In this document: positions 1-8,396 of the stretch, one piece after another | Layout of the letters: each line of letters opens with the position of its first letter | Position numbering within the stretch: the first letter of the stretch is position 1 | Origin: Gammaproteobacteria bacterium | GTDB taxonomy: Bacteria; Pseudomonadota; Gammaproteobacteria; UBA9339 | DNA: 45,591 nucleotides | Direction: 5' to 3' | Assembly: GCA_023480665.1 (NCBI GenBank) | Contig: JAMCWR010000071.1 | Span: forward strand, 1-45,591 | The notes under the pieces: generated by a model | Seen by the model: only the letters and a program-made list of their open reading frames with translations | Database searches by the model: none | Told to the model about the DNA's origin: nothing | Program-made: the position numbers and the translations under genes

Positions 1-115
1 ATTATTTCCACAAGTTCAAGCAGCAGCTGTTACTCTCATGCAGCAATATCCTGAAACTGTAACTTCGTTAATTGAACGTTGGCTGGGGCATAAAGAAAAA
101 TATGTTGCGGTGTAA
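1..115 (+). CDS. C-terminal fragment of an unidentified protein (possibly FliF-like)
   Basis: Frame 2 is open from the window edge to a TAA at 113-115 and gives the last 37 residues of a protein. The sequence reads like a real protein end, with an amphipathic helix QQYPETVTSLIERWLGHKE. The spacing of Pro, Val, Ile and Trp resembles the FliG-binding tail of the flagellar MS-ring protein FliF, as recalled from E. coli (PRVVALVIRQW). That is a resemblance over about 20 residues only, and no flagellar gene follows: the next gene is an outer-membrane barrel. The rest of the gene lies outside the window, so the product stays unassigned. Confidence 0.5.
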   Translation, partial: LFPQVQAAAVTLMQQYPETVTSLIERWLGHKEKYVAV

Positions 116-224
116 TTAGAATGCACGCATATAAATAATGTTGCATTTTCTTCGAAAAATATTACAATGAAACTGTTAGGATTTTTTATTCAAACTATTT
201 TTTCGAAAAAAAGGGGAATTTAAT

Positions 225-899
225 ATGTTAAAGAAATTGTTATTAGTAAGTGCATTTGCTACTGGTCTTACTTCTGTAGCTTTTGCAGGTGGTCTTCCAG
301 AAGAGCTTCCACAAGCTCCTTGCGCAGTCTCAGATAGTGGTTTTTATCTCGGTGTTGAAGGTGGCTGGGGAATAACTAATTGGAAGAATATTGAAGGCTT
401 AGGTGATCCTATCGATAATTGGGAAGTTAGCAAAGACAATGGTTTTGTTGGTCGTGCTTTCCTTGGTTACGATATTAACAAATATTTCGCTGTTGAAGGT
501 GGCTATAGCTACTTCTTCTTCAAACCACAGCTAGATATTAATAGCGTAGATATTTTCGAGATTAATAGAACTCAAGCTATTGATCTAGTTGGCAAAATCA
601 AAGCTCCAGTCTGCGATAATTTTGATTTATATGCCAAATTGGGCGTAAATTATTATATGAGTAATCTTGAAGGTCAACAACCAGACATATCTTCAAATGA
701 TCTCCATAGCTTTAATGTAATTTACGGTGCTGGTGCTGATTACACCATCACTCCAAATGTGATTGCAAACGTTGAATGGTTGCGTTACAACGGTAATCCA
801 GATCTATCAATTTCTGAAGATCCAGGAAAGCTGTTCTCTAAATACCAACCATATGCTGATGCATTCATGATTGGCTTAAGATATCGTTTTGATTTCTAA
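225..899 (+). CDS. small outer-membrane beta-barrel protein
   Basis: A 224-residue protein with a Sec signal peptide: Lys-Lys at 3-4, a hydrophobic core, and probable cleavage after SVAFA near residue 21. The mature part alternates aromatic and polar residues, has repeated Gly-Tyr turns (for example FLGYDINKYFAVEGGYSYFF) and ends in FRYRFDF-type strands with a terminal Phe, the usual BamA recognition signal. This fits an OmpA/Opacity-type 8-strand barrel, common in several copies in Legionella and Coxiella relatives. The start is supported by an AAGGGG ribosome site at 211-216. The gene has its own terminator downstream (918-946), so it is probably monocistronic. The ligand or role cannot be told from sequence. 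Confidence 0.85.
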   Translation: MLKKLLLVSAFATGLTSVAFAGGLPEELPQAPCAVSDSGFYLGVEGGWGITNWKNIEGLGDPIDNWEVSKDNGFVGRAFLGYDINKYFAVEGGYSYFFFKPQLDINSVDIFEINRTQAIDLVGKIKAPVCDNFDLYAKLGVNYYMSNLEGQQPDISSNDLHSFNVIYGAGADYTITPNVIANVEWLRYNGNPDLSISEDPGKLFSKYQPYADAFMIGLRYRFDF

Positions 900-917
900 T
901 CGATATAAGATATGCAG

Positions 918-946
918 AAAAGGCGGACTTGTTCCGCCTTTTTTGT
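918..946 (+). terminator. rho-independent terminator after the first barrel gene
   Basis: AAAAGGCGGA at 918-927 pairs with TCCGCCTTTT at 933-942 around a 5-base loop and runs into a T tract. It lies 19 bases after the stop codon of the barrel gene. Confidence 0.9.
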
Positions 947-1039
947 TTTAGTGTAATTTCTCTTGATTTCTCTGTGAGATCTCCTAAACTTACATTTGTT
1001 AGTGTATTTTAATTTCGTAAATAAAGAGGTGGATAAATT

Positions 1040-1678
1040 ATGTGGAAAAAAATAGCACTTATTAGTGTTGTGGCTTTAGGTTTAAGTTCTCCTGTTTTTG
1101 CAGAAGACGATGCAGCAGCAGATGTTAATAATGTTAATAACAACAACGATTTTAATGCCGAAGCTTCTAGCGTATATTTTGGCGCACAAGCTGGGTTAGC
1201 AGATATGCATTATGGGGATAATTCATATACTTTGCAGCGCGATACTGCTGATAGCAACAAATTTGCTGCACGAGGTTACCTTGGCTATGCATTTACTCCA
1301 TTTTTGGGATTAGAGCTTGGTTATGGTTATTATGGACGTCCTGAACTCAAAGATAATGTAACTGGTAATACTCAAGATTTTGTCCAGCAAGGGATTGATT
1401 TACAGGGAAGAATAACATTGCCTCTTGATTATGGATTTGCAATATATGTAAAAGCTGGACCACAATGGATTCATCGTAGTGGTGTAGGAAGCAGAGGTGG
1501 TTGTTTCGTTGATAAAGATCCAAACGGTAAAGTAACTGGAGTTGGTGGACTTGGTATAGCTTATTATTTTGCACCAAACATTGGTTTAGATGTTTCTTGG
1601 GCACATAGTTTGAGTGTAGGTGATTTACCGAAAATGGATTTTTATGCTTTAGGACTGATTTACAAAATTAATATGTAG
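1040..1678 (+). CDS. small outer-membrane beta-barrel protein, second copy
   Basis: A 212-residue secreted protein. The signal peptide (MWKKIALISV then ALGLSSPVFA) is probably cut before EDDAAAD. An Asn/Asp/Ala-rich linker follows (about residues 22-43), then a barrel-like domain with strand motifs such as YLGYAFTPFLGLELGYGYYG. It shares the general plan of the barrel gene just upstream and of the protein at 23821-24417, so it is likely a diverged paralogue. It ends in YKINM, not the usual terminal Phe. An AAAGAGGTGG ribosome site at 1022-1031 supports the start. It sits between a strong terminator and a repeat-rich gap, so it is probably transcribed alone. Confidence 0.85.
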   Translation: MWKKIALISVVALGLSSPVFAEDDAAADVNNVNNNNDFNAEASSVYFGAQAGLADMHYGDNSYTLQRDTADSNKFAARGYLGYAFTPFLGLELGYGYYGRPELKDNVTGNTQDFVQQGIDLQGRITLPLDYGFAIYVKAGPQWIHRSGVGSRGGCFVDKDPNGKVTGVGGLGIAYYFAPNIGLDVSWAHSLSVGDLPKMDFYALGLIYKINM

Positions 1679-1685
1679 AGGTTTT

Positions 1686-1772
1686 AATTAAGAATTAAAA
1701 ATGAAGAATGAAAAATTAAAAATAAAATTCTTTTAACATTCATTCCTAATTCTTAATTCTTCATTCTTAATT
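1686..1772. repeat. ATTAAGAATTAA-type inverted repeat, copy 1
   Basis: AATTAAGAATTAAAAATGAA at 1686 onward is matched on the opposite strand by TTCTTAATTCTTCATTCTTAATT ending at 1772, giving an imperfect AT-only hairpin of about 87 bases between the second barrel gene and waaF. A similar hairpin of about the same length follows murB (34968-35055), and half copies occur at 30705-30719 and 35353-35370. Confidence 0.65.
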
Positions 1773-1805
1773 GCTTTTATTGGGTTCACGCATAAAAAAT
1801 CAATT

Positions 1806-2810
1806 ATGCAACAAGGCCATGAGAAAATATTAATTGTAGCACCAGCCTGGGTCGGTGATTTAGTTATGGCCCAGGCTCTGTTTAAAATTCTTAAACTGCG
1901 AAATCCCGATGTTATTATCCACGTTTTAGCTTTAACGCATATGCGGCCTTTACTTTTGCGCATGCCAGAAATCGATCAAGTAATAATTTTTCCATTTCAA
2001 CACGGTGAATTAAGCCTTTTCAAGCGTTATAGTTTTGGTAAGAAATTACGTAATAAAGGTTATACTGAAGCAATTATTTTACCTAATTCATTTAAGTCCG
2101 CATTAATTCCTTTTTGGGCACGTATCCCTAAACGCACAGGCTGGTTAGGTGAGATGCGTTATGGTTTGTTGAATAACATAAAAAAATCACCACATTTATT
2201 TGAGCGTATGGTAGAGCGTTTTGCGGTTTTGGGATCTGATGCTGGGGCGCGTTTACCAGAATCCCTGTGGCCCGAGTTAACAGTAAAAACTTCTACGCTT
2301 ACTGAAACGCTACAAAAATTTGATTTAACAAAACAAGAGAAACCAGTATTGGCATTATGTCCAGGTGCTGAATATGGTCCCGCCAAGCGTTGGCCCGCGG
2401 AATATTTTGCTGCTGTAGCTAAAACAAAACTACAACTTGGTTGGCAAGTATGGATTTTTGGTGGCGTAAAAGATCAGCTTATTGCAAAGAAAATCCAGGA
2501 GTTAACTAAGAATAATTGTATTGATTTTTGTGGCAAGACTGATTTAGGTGAGGCAGCGGATTTACTTTCTTTAGCTCAAGTAGTGGTTACAAATGATACT
2601 GGATTGATGCATGTTGCGGCAGCATTAAAGCGGCGCATTATAGCAATTTATGGTTCTTCATCGCCAAAATTTACGCCGCCACTTGCAGCTGATGTTACAA
2701 TTTTATCTATTAATTTGCCTTGTAGCCCATGTTTTAAAAGAGCGTGTCCTTATGGGCATACCAAGTGTTTATATGGGATAATGCCAAGAGAGGTTATTGA
2801 GCAGATATGA
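1806..2810 (+). CDS. waaF: ADP-heptose:LPS heptosyltransferase II
   Basis: Adds the second L-glycero-D-manno-heptose to the inner core of lipopolysaccharide on the cytoplasmic face of the inner membrane (GT9 family). The 334-residue protein follows E. coli WaaF closely as I recall it: an N-terminal (V)APAWVGDLVMAQ loop, LPNSFKSALIPFWA, RTGWLGEMRYGLLN, and the GT9 C-terminal nucleotide-sugar motif NDTGLMHVAAAL near residue 262. The Cys-rich end (CSPCFKRACPYGHTKC) is also typical. The length is normal. The stop overlaps the waaC start by 4 bases (ATGA at 2807-2810), which implies translational coupling. No clear ribosome site precedes the start. Confidence 0.95.
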   Translation: MQQGHEKILIVAPAWVGDLVMAQALFKILKLRNPDVIIHVLALTHMRPLLLRMPEIDQVIIFPFQHGELSLFKRYSFGKKLRNKGYTEAIILPNSFKSALIPFWARIPKRTGWLGEMRYGLLNNIKKSPHLFERMVERFAVLGSDAGARLPESLWPELTVKTSTLTETLQKFDLTKQEKPVLALCPGAEYGPAKRWPAEYFAAVAKTKLQLGWQVWIFGGVKDQLIAKKIQELTKNNCIDFCGKTDLGEAADLLSLAQVVVTNDTGLMHVAAALKRRIIAIYGSSSPKFTPPLAADVTILSINLPCSPCFKRACPYGHTKCLYGIMPREVIEQI

Positions 2811-3796
2811 AAGTTCTTATTATCAAAACTTCTTCTATGGGTGACGTGATCCACACATTGCCTGCTATTGTAGATGCCAAGAATGCAATTCCAGATATTG
2901 AATTTGACTGGGTAGTTGAAGAAGCTTTTGCTGATATTCCTAAACTTTCGAGTTCAATTCGTAAAATTATTCCTGTGGCATTAAGGCGTTGGCGCAAAAA
3001 TTGGCTCAAAGCATTTACTTCTAGAGAAATTAACGGATTTTTACAGAAGCTTCGTGCGGAGAAATATGACTATATTATTGATGCTCAGGGGTTAATCAAA
3101 AGTGCAATAATATCTAAATGTGCCAGAGGGATAAGCGTAGGTTTTGATTTTAAATCAGCGCGTGAGCCGCTTGCTGCATGCTTATATCAGAAACGTTTTC
3201 GAGTTGCAAAAGATCAACATGCAATATTGCGGATTCGCCAACTTTTTGCGCAAGCGCTAAACTATAAACTTCCTGAATCAGAACCTGATTATGGGCTTAA
3301 TATTTCATCTGGTGAAGATGAGTCGGAATATAAGCTGCTTTTTATTCATGGAACAAGTAGGGCAGAAAAATGCTGGGCAGAAGAAAAATGGATTGGGCTT
3401 GCATGTTTAGCGGGAAAAGCTAGATTTACTATTTATTTGTCGTGGGGGAATAGTTTGGAGTTAGAGCGTGCAGAAAGAATTGCTGCAGCTTGTGAGAGAA
3501 TAAAAATTTTACCACAGATGACACTATATGAGCTTGCAAATTTTATGGCTGGAGTTTGTGCTGTAGTTACAGTCGATACGGGACTTGGTCATTTAGCCGC
3601 CGCCTTAAGTGTTCCAACTATTGCTTTATATGGTCCAACAGATCCGAAGTTAATTGGTACCGTTGGGAAAAATCAGCGCCATATTTTACATTTTGAGAAT
3701 GTTACAGGTAAAGAAGTGTGGCAAGAGTTACAAACTTCTCTAAGTTGTAATAAGCTGTTTTTAAACAAATTAATTGCAAATGTCGAGTTATTTTAA
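2807..3796 (+). CDS. waaC: ADP-heptose:LPS heptosyltransferase I
   Basis: Adds the first heptose to Kdo2-lipid A; WaaF then uses its product. The 329-residue protein begins MKVLIIKTSSMGDVIHTLPA, the diagnostic WaaC start, followed by DWVVEEAFADIP, DAQGLIKSA and the GT9 motif VDTGLGHLAAAL near residue 255, then ALYGPTDP. The start codon overlaps the waaF stop. The waaF-waaC order and coupling point to one small LPS-core operon. The last ~20 residues (SLSCNKLFLNKLIANVELF) are less family-like than the rest but length is normal. Confidence 0.95.
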   Translation: MKVLIIKTSSMGDVIHTLPAIVDAKNAIPDIEFDWVVEEAFADIPKLSSSIRKIIPVALRRWRKNWLKAFTSREINGFLQKLRAEKYDYIIDAQGLIKSAIISKCARGISVGFDFKSAREPLAACLYQKRFRVAKDQHAILRIRQLFAQALNYKLPESEPDYGLNISSGEDESEYKLLFIHGTSRAEKCWAEEKWIGLACLAGKARFTIYLSWGNSLELERAERIAAACERIKILPQMTLYELANFMAGVCAVVTVDTGLGHLAAALSVPTIALYGPTDPKLIGTVGKNQRHILHFENVTGKEVWQELQTSLSCNKLFLNKLIANVELF

Positions 3797-3805
3797 ATAA
3801 ATTTG

Positions 3806-3834
3806 TTTACATTTTAAATTATATGCTATATACT
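3806..3834 (+). promoter_or_regulatory. candidate sigma-70 promoter after waaC
   Basis: TTTACA at 3806-3811 and TATACT at 3829-3834 are separated by 17 bases, a near-consensus pair. It starts 10 bases after the waaC stop, and the next gene lies on the other strand, so any transcript from it would be non-coding or would encode only a very small peptide. Confidence 0.5.
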
Positions 3835-3839
3835 CTGTT

Positions 3840-3930
3840 TCGAAATAAGGAGATTTCCAGATTCATCAATCTCTATCCGGACTTGATAATTTCTGAGACC
3901 AAGGATGGTCAGCTAGTCCAGATAATCTAA
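3840..3930 (+). ncRNA. candidate small RNA with CsrA/RsmA-type GGA hairpin
   Basis: The stretch has three GGA motifs: AAGGAG at 3848-3853, CCGGAC at 3877-3882 and AAGGAT at 3901-3906. The last sits exactly in the six-base loop of a perfect GACC/GGTC hairpin (3897-3910) and contains CAAGGATG, which matches the core of the CsrA consensus. An outer stem (TCCGGACT at 3876-3883 with AGTCCAGA at 3915-3922, one mismatch) encloses it. A promoter-like pair lies just upstream. No strong terminator is visible. A 35-codon open frame (3823-3930) covers the same bases and is a competing explanation. Confidence 0.35.
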
Positions 3931-3996
3931 TTTAAAAACCTAATCTTACGAATTCTCTTTCTTCTTAGCTTTCTTTTTTACGTTCAACATTCACTA

Positions 3997-6702
3997 TCAC
4001 TTTCTTACCGATGAATTCTGAATAAATATTTTTTGTACTCCTTGATAATAAGTCCCAGCATACAAAGTAGTAAATAAATTGGTAACATTACTAAAACCAG
4101 CAAGAGATAATATGCTTGGATTATTAGTTTCTCCACCAAGGCCGGCCCATGTTTGTCCTGTGGCTTCTGCTATCCTAAACAAAGTAAACTTATTTGCGGT
4201 AGAAGTGGTTGAGCCACCAGCGTATAAGTAACCATCTCCAGCTTGACTAAATAGTGCATTAATCTGGATTGGGTTTGTTAAATCACCACTATTAAAACTG
4301 CTCCAGGGGGAAGCGTTTGTTAATTTTGGTGTTGATGCGCGTATATATACTCCGTTGCTTGAACCAGCATATAAATTTGCATTAAATAAATTTAGGGCAA
4401 AAGGAGTAATTCCAGTAGGGAATGCATCATTAACCCATTGCCATGTGCCACTTAAATTTTGATAGTTGTAGATGCCGTTAAGCATATCAGCCGCATAGAC
4501 GCGATTTTGTGAACTGATCGCAAGTGCATCAATAATGCTTGAAGCAGGAATTCCAGAGCCTGAAGGATTCCATGCGCCACCGTCGTCGCTTCTGTATACT
4601 CCGTTATTTGCGCTATCCATCCAAGTTCCAGCAAACATGGAGAAAGCTTGATTAAGCTGTGAATTTATACCGACAAAAGAGGTCACGCTTTTTTGTGCTA
4701 ATTCTGATATTTGATTCCAAACGCCTGGCCCAAGAAGACTTTTTTTGTAGGCACCGAGAGAATTGTGAAACCCCACAAAAATGTCAATGTCTTGCTTGTT
4801 ATCAAATACATATAACGATTGAGCCATAAGAGGTTGGTTTGAAGTAAACCCAGCGTTATCTGGAATCCAGTTGGCACCACTATCTGTACTTTTGTAAACA
4901 CCAATCCCACTTAATAATGCTGGATCTTGAGTGCCTACGAAAAAAACAGTGCTGGCTTTGTTAGCAAAGTTTGTTGTTTCTTGAATAGCTGAGATGGAAA
5001 CATCAGCTAGACCGTTTGGAAGTGCATTCCACTCAAAATTATTTTTCTTATTGGTAACTTGAGTTTGGTACGCGCCACCGCCCAGGAAACTTCCAGCATA
5101 TAAATTAGTGCTATCCGAAGCAAACGTACCAATTCCAAAACCATAATATAATCCATTACTCACATCTTCTGGAACAACATTGGATACTAATTGTGGAGCT
5201 CTTAATACAGTGCCATCTAGCGTGCCAATATATAAATAATTTTGGTATGGGTATAAAGAAAATGCATTATTTACCGAAGCGAAGTTGGTCCAACTTTCAC
5301 CATTTGAACTTACCATAACATCGTTAATAATTGTTGGTTTGTTATTTGAGAGCTTTTGTTTTTTGGTAATATCTGAATGGAACAGAAGTTTGTCTGGAAT
5401 GATAACCTCGGTTTTGACAGCATATAAAAGATTACCTTCTCCTGCAATCGAAAGAATAGTGCTTCCTGGCAAGAACTGATTCCAGGTATCACCAGAAGTA
5501 GCTTTTTTATAGATTCCACCAGAGGTTGTCGGTTTGGTTGCATCAATAACCGCGCCAGCATATAAATTTTGTCCGTCGAAAAATAAACTATAAATGTACG
5601 AGGCATCTATTGATGATCCTTTCCAATTATCATTGTCGGTATTTTTAATAAAAATGCTACTCGGAGTTCCATTATTTCTTGTTGTGGTACAAACAGTATA
5701 AGTGCCTCCAACATATAAATTCGTGCCATCCCAAGCTAAAGCGTGCGGAACAAAATTTGTTGGAATGTTGTTACTAATGTCGGTCCAAGATGCGCCATTA
5801 TTGCTACTTTTATAAATGGCAAATTGAGTTTGAGCATTAGTAATTTGTTTATAAGCCGCAGCATAAATATTTTTGCCATCTGTAGTGATTGCGGAAATAT
5901 TGGGAAGCGTAATTCCGTTATTCATAGCGATAGAACTTATACCGCCGTCAGTACTAGCAAAAATACCATAACCATCTGTTGCAGTATAAAGCACATCAAT
6001 GCCATTACGTGGGATATTTAATAATGCTGTTATTTTAACCGATTGAATACTGTGAGCATCAGTGCCAACTACTGCTGGATTATAAAACACATTACTGTTT
6101 GTGGTACTTGGGTTTATGGTAATGTAATCACTATTATTTGTAGTAGTGCCAGTGATGCGATAAAGAACAGGATCTAATGTTATATTTTTATATATTTTAC
6201 TTGCTGGGGTGAAAGAAATATTAAAAGAACAGGTATTACCACCATTAACACTACTATAACAACTCGAGTTTGGGTCAATAACTATATCTGAATTAGTATT
6301 AACAGAAGTAATAGTAAATTGTTGCGTAGATTTACTGGTATTTAATACAAAAATTTTCCCAATAGCGCTTGTTGTTTCTGGTGTGATTTGTAGGTTGTAG
6401 TTTGTATACTCTGTTGTGCCATTTACTATATTACTAGAAAGAATTACCGGACCTCCGGTAACAACTGGTGGAGTTGGAGGAGTTGGTCCTGGGGTAGGGG
6501 ACGATTCATCATTTTGATTGTGTTTGTTATACTCCCATAAGCCTACGCCAACAGCTGCGCCTACGCCCAGTAGGCCAAATACTGTGTCAGAACTGAAACT
6601 AGACTCACCATAGTCCTCTGCATAACTATTTTGCTCAAAAATAAATGGTAAACATGCAGTGATGAGAACAAAAAGAAAATTGCGCGATATTAGCTTTCCC
6701 AT
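3997..6702 (-). CDS. exported Asp-box (BNR-like) beta-propeller protein
   Basis: A 901-residue protein with a signal peptide (residues 1 to about 28, cleavage near NSYA|ED), then a Gly-rich hydrophobic segment (VFGLLGVGAAVGVGLW, about residues 42-57), a charged stretch and a Pro/Thr-rich linker. From about residue 230 the chain is built from repeats of the type LYAG...GVY(K/R)S.DGG..W. Asp-box-like motifs include STDGGIS, SSNNGASW, STDSGANW and SDDGGAW. This predicts one or more beta-propellers as in sortilin, sialidase-like and YCF48 families. The domain before it (about 85-210) resembles a choice-of-anchor or Ig-like fold with Cys pairs. No catalytic residues of sialidases are evident. It probably acts at the cell surface or outside, possibly in binding. 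It converges with waaC across the RNA-like gap. Confidence 0.8.
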   Translation of the reverse strand: MGKLISRNFLFVLITACLPFIFEQNSYAEDYGESSFSSDTVFGLLGVGAAVGVGLWEYNKHNQNDESSPTPGPTPPTPPVVTGGPVILSSNIVNGTTEYTNYNLQITPETTSAIGKIFVLNTSKSTQQFTITSVNTNSDIVIDPNSSCYSSVNGGNTCSFNISFTPASKIYKNITLDPVLYRITGTTTNNSDYITINPSTTNSNVFYNPAVVGTDAHSIQSVKITALLNIPRNGIDVLYTATDGYGIFASTDGGISSIAMNNGITLPNISAITTDGKNIYAAAYKQITNAQTQFAIYKSSNNGASWTDISNNIPTNFVPHALAWDGTNLYVGGTYTVCTTTRNNGTPSSIFIKNTDNDNWKGSSIDASYIYSLFFDGQNLYAGAVIDATKPTTSGGIYKKATSGDTWNQFLPGSTILSIAGEGNLLYAVKTEVIIPDKLLFHSDITKKQKLSNNKPTIINDVMVSSNGESWTNFASVNNAFSLYPYQNYLYIGTLDGTVLRAPQLVSNVVPEDVSNGLYYGFGIGTFASDSTNLYAGSFLGGGAYQTQVTNKKNNFEWNALPNGLADVSISAIQETTNFANKASTVFFVGTQDPALLSGIGVYKSTDSGANWIPDNAGFTSNQPLMAQSLYVFDNKQDIDIFVGFHNSLGAYKKSLLGPGVWNQISELAQKSVTSFVGINSQLNQAFSMFAGTWMDSANNGVYRSDDGGAWNPSGSGIPASSIIDALAISSQNRVYAADMLNGIYNYQNLSGTWQWVNDAFPTGITPFALNLFNANLYAGSSNGVYIRASTPKLTNASPWSSFNSGDLTNPIQINALFSQAGDGYLYAGGSTTSTANKFTLFRIAEATGQTWAGLGGETNNPSILSLAGFSNVTNLFTTLYAGTYYQGVQKIFIQNSSVRK

Positions 6703-6778
6703 ATAGGTATCCCTTTAGCTGATAGTACAATGATCTTATGCTATCACAACAAAAATAAAGTACAACGCCAGCGAAAAA

Positions 6779-6834
6779 ATTGGGGTCAGATCTTGCATTG
6801 AACATTCATGCTTAATGCAAGATCTGACCCCAAT
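6779..6834. repeat. GGGGTCAG palindrome, AGATCTTGCATT type, acting as terminator
   Basis: Perfect 21-base arms at 6779-6799 and 6814-6834 flank a 14-base loop. The arms begin GGGGTCAGATCTTGCATT. Read on the minus strand, the hairpin lies just after the stop of the DUF3300 gene and is followed by TTTTTT, so it can serve as an intrinsic terminator for that gene. It belongs to a wider family in this window sharing the GGGGTCAG head. Confidence 0.85.
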
Positions 6835-6841
6835 TCGTTTT

Positions 6842-8074
6842 TTAATGCTTTCCTTTAAAATGAGATATGCTGGAGCCGCTTCTAAAATGACCTGATCCAG
6901 CATGGCTGGCTGTTCCCATATGACTAACTCCAGAGTAGCTAGATGTACCATGGCTATAACTCATTCCTGTATGCCCATAATTTGTTCCTGTATGGCTATA
7001 GTTAGGCGCAGTATGACTGCTATGTAGTCTAGATACGCTGCTGGGTCGGACCATGGAATTGGTTTCATAAGATGGTCTCTTATTTACAGGAGCAAATGTT
7101 TTTGTCTTTAAACCACTAGATATCGATTGTTGAGTTACTTTAGGCGATTTCAATCCTTTAGTAAGAGATTCTGTAGTTGTTTTTTGTCCTTTTAACCCTG
7201 TGCTGCTTAATGAGTGGCTTGGTTTTGCTATTGTTGTAGGTCTATTAAAGGGTTTGTTAGGATCGTGCTTCCAGGAATGCTGGTTGTTAAATGAGTTACG
7301 ATTTATATTTCTATTATAATTTATATTTCGATTTACATTAACATCCATATATCCATGTCGCCAATCAAAACCACCCCAAGAATATCCCCAAGATGAACCA
7401 AGAATATACCCAGCTGTAAAGGCAATAAAATTACCTGGTACCCCATAACCTAAAGGGTAGAAATAGTAAGGTGGGTAATATGGCCACCACCATGGTCCAT
7501 AAACTACAGATGGGTTGTATATTGGGACATATACTACAGTAGGGCTCGCTGGTTCAATAATGATATCGTTGGATGAGTCTGTGCTAACTGTTTGCTGTGA
7601 TGTGGTCTTAAGTTTGCCATTTTTTTGGGCTTTTTGACGTAATTTTTGTACTGTATCTAACACATCTTGTTGCTGTGCCATTACGGCATAACCAAGTTGT
7701 TGTGTCCAACCCAGTTGGTTATTCATCATATCTAATACTTGCGGAAAATTAACCAAGGATTTTACGCTTGGATCCCATGTTTTAGCTTCCAATGCTTTAG
7801 CTAAATCATCACCAGTAAGATTTTTATTATCATTTTCGTTTAGCCAACGATCAGCCTCAACGATTTCTACAGGATAGGTTGATGCCATTAATATCTGCGT
7901 AAGCAGAGAGTCAGGATAAAGTGCAATTGGTGCCAATAATTGATCTAGCTGTTCTTGTTTTAAAGGTGCTGAATTTTCTGTATTTTGATCTTGGGCAAAT
8001 GAATTAGGAATGAAAGCCAAAAACAGAGTAAAAAACAGCGCAATGAAGCGAAGATGAAATTTATTCCTTTGCAT
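6842..8074 (-). CDS. DUF3300 domain secreted protein
   Basis: A 410-residue protein with a signal peptide (cleavage near NSFA|QDQ, residue 27). Residues about 36-215 match DUF3300 as I know it: LDQLLAPIALYPDSLLTQIL, ASTYP.E..EA.RWL, WDPSVKSLVNFP, then VVYVPIYNPSVVYGPWWWPY. The second half is low in complexity and rich in Ser, His, Gly and Asn, with short repeats such as YSHTGTNYGHTGMSYSHG and a basic end (FKGKH). The function of the family is unknown; a periplasmic or outer-membrane location is likely. Downstream is the GGGGTCAG hairpin-terminator; upstream is a compound repeat, so the gene is probably transcribed alone. Confidence 0.9.
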   Translation of the reverse strand: MQRNKFHLRFIALFFTLFLAFIPNSFAQDQNTENSAPLKQEQLDQLLAPIALYPDSLLTQILMASTYPVEIVEADRWLNENDNKNLTGDDLAKALEAKTWDPSVKSLVNFPQVLDMMNNQLGWTQQLGYAVMAQQQDVLDTVQKLRQKAQKNGKLKTTSQQTVSTDSSNDIIIEPASPTVVYVPIYNPSVVYGPWWWPYYPPYYFYPLGYGVPGNFIAFTAGYILGSSWGYSWGGFDWRHGYMDVNVNRNINYNRNINRNSFNNQHSWKHDPNKPFNRPTTIAKPSHSLSSTGLKGQKTTTESLTKGLKSPKVTQQSISSGLKTKTFAPVNKRPSYETNSMVRPSSVSRLHSSHTAPNYSHTGTNYGHTGMSYSHGTSSYSGVSHMGTASHAGSGHFRSGSSISHFKGKH

Positions 8075-8156
8075 ATAATCTCCTTTGGGAATTTTTTACG
8101 AGTTAATTATACGCGGAAACGTTTCGCATGCAAAAATTTTGTATTGTATTACGTAC

Positions 8157-8396
8157 GGGGGTCAGACACCGATAGTTTTGAAAAATTATTTTAAAAATAA
8201 AATATTACTTAAGCAACCTATCGGTGTCAGAGGTAAATATGCTGAAAAAAATAATAATTAGATAAAAATCAAATTTGCTTTTATCTGGTGTGCCTCGGTT
8301 TTTATGGTGCGAAGATATACACCTCTGACACCGATTGTCTAAGAAAATAAGTTATTGGATTTAGTAATATTTTTCTAAACTATCGGTGTCTGACCC
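8157..8396. repeat. compound nested inverted repeat (GGGGTCAGACACCGATAG type), copy 1
   Basis: Outer arms: GGGGTCAGACACCGATAG from 8158 to 8175 and CTATCGGTGTCTGACCC at 8380-8396. Inner arms, on the same centre: CTATCGGTGTCAGAGGT at 8218-8234 and ACCTCTGACACCGAT at 8321-8335. The two left arms are themselves inverted copies of each other (ACACCGATAG / CTATCGGTGT), so the element is four related arms around one centre near 8277. It fills the 305-base gap between the DUF3300 gene and ppsR and supplies the ppsR stop codon. No transposase is present. Confidence 0.85.
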
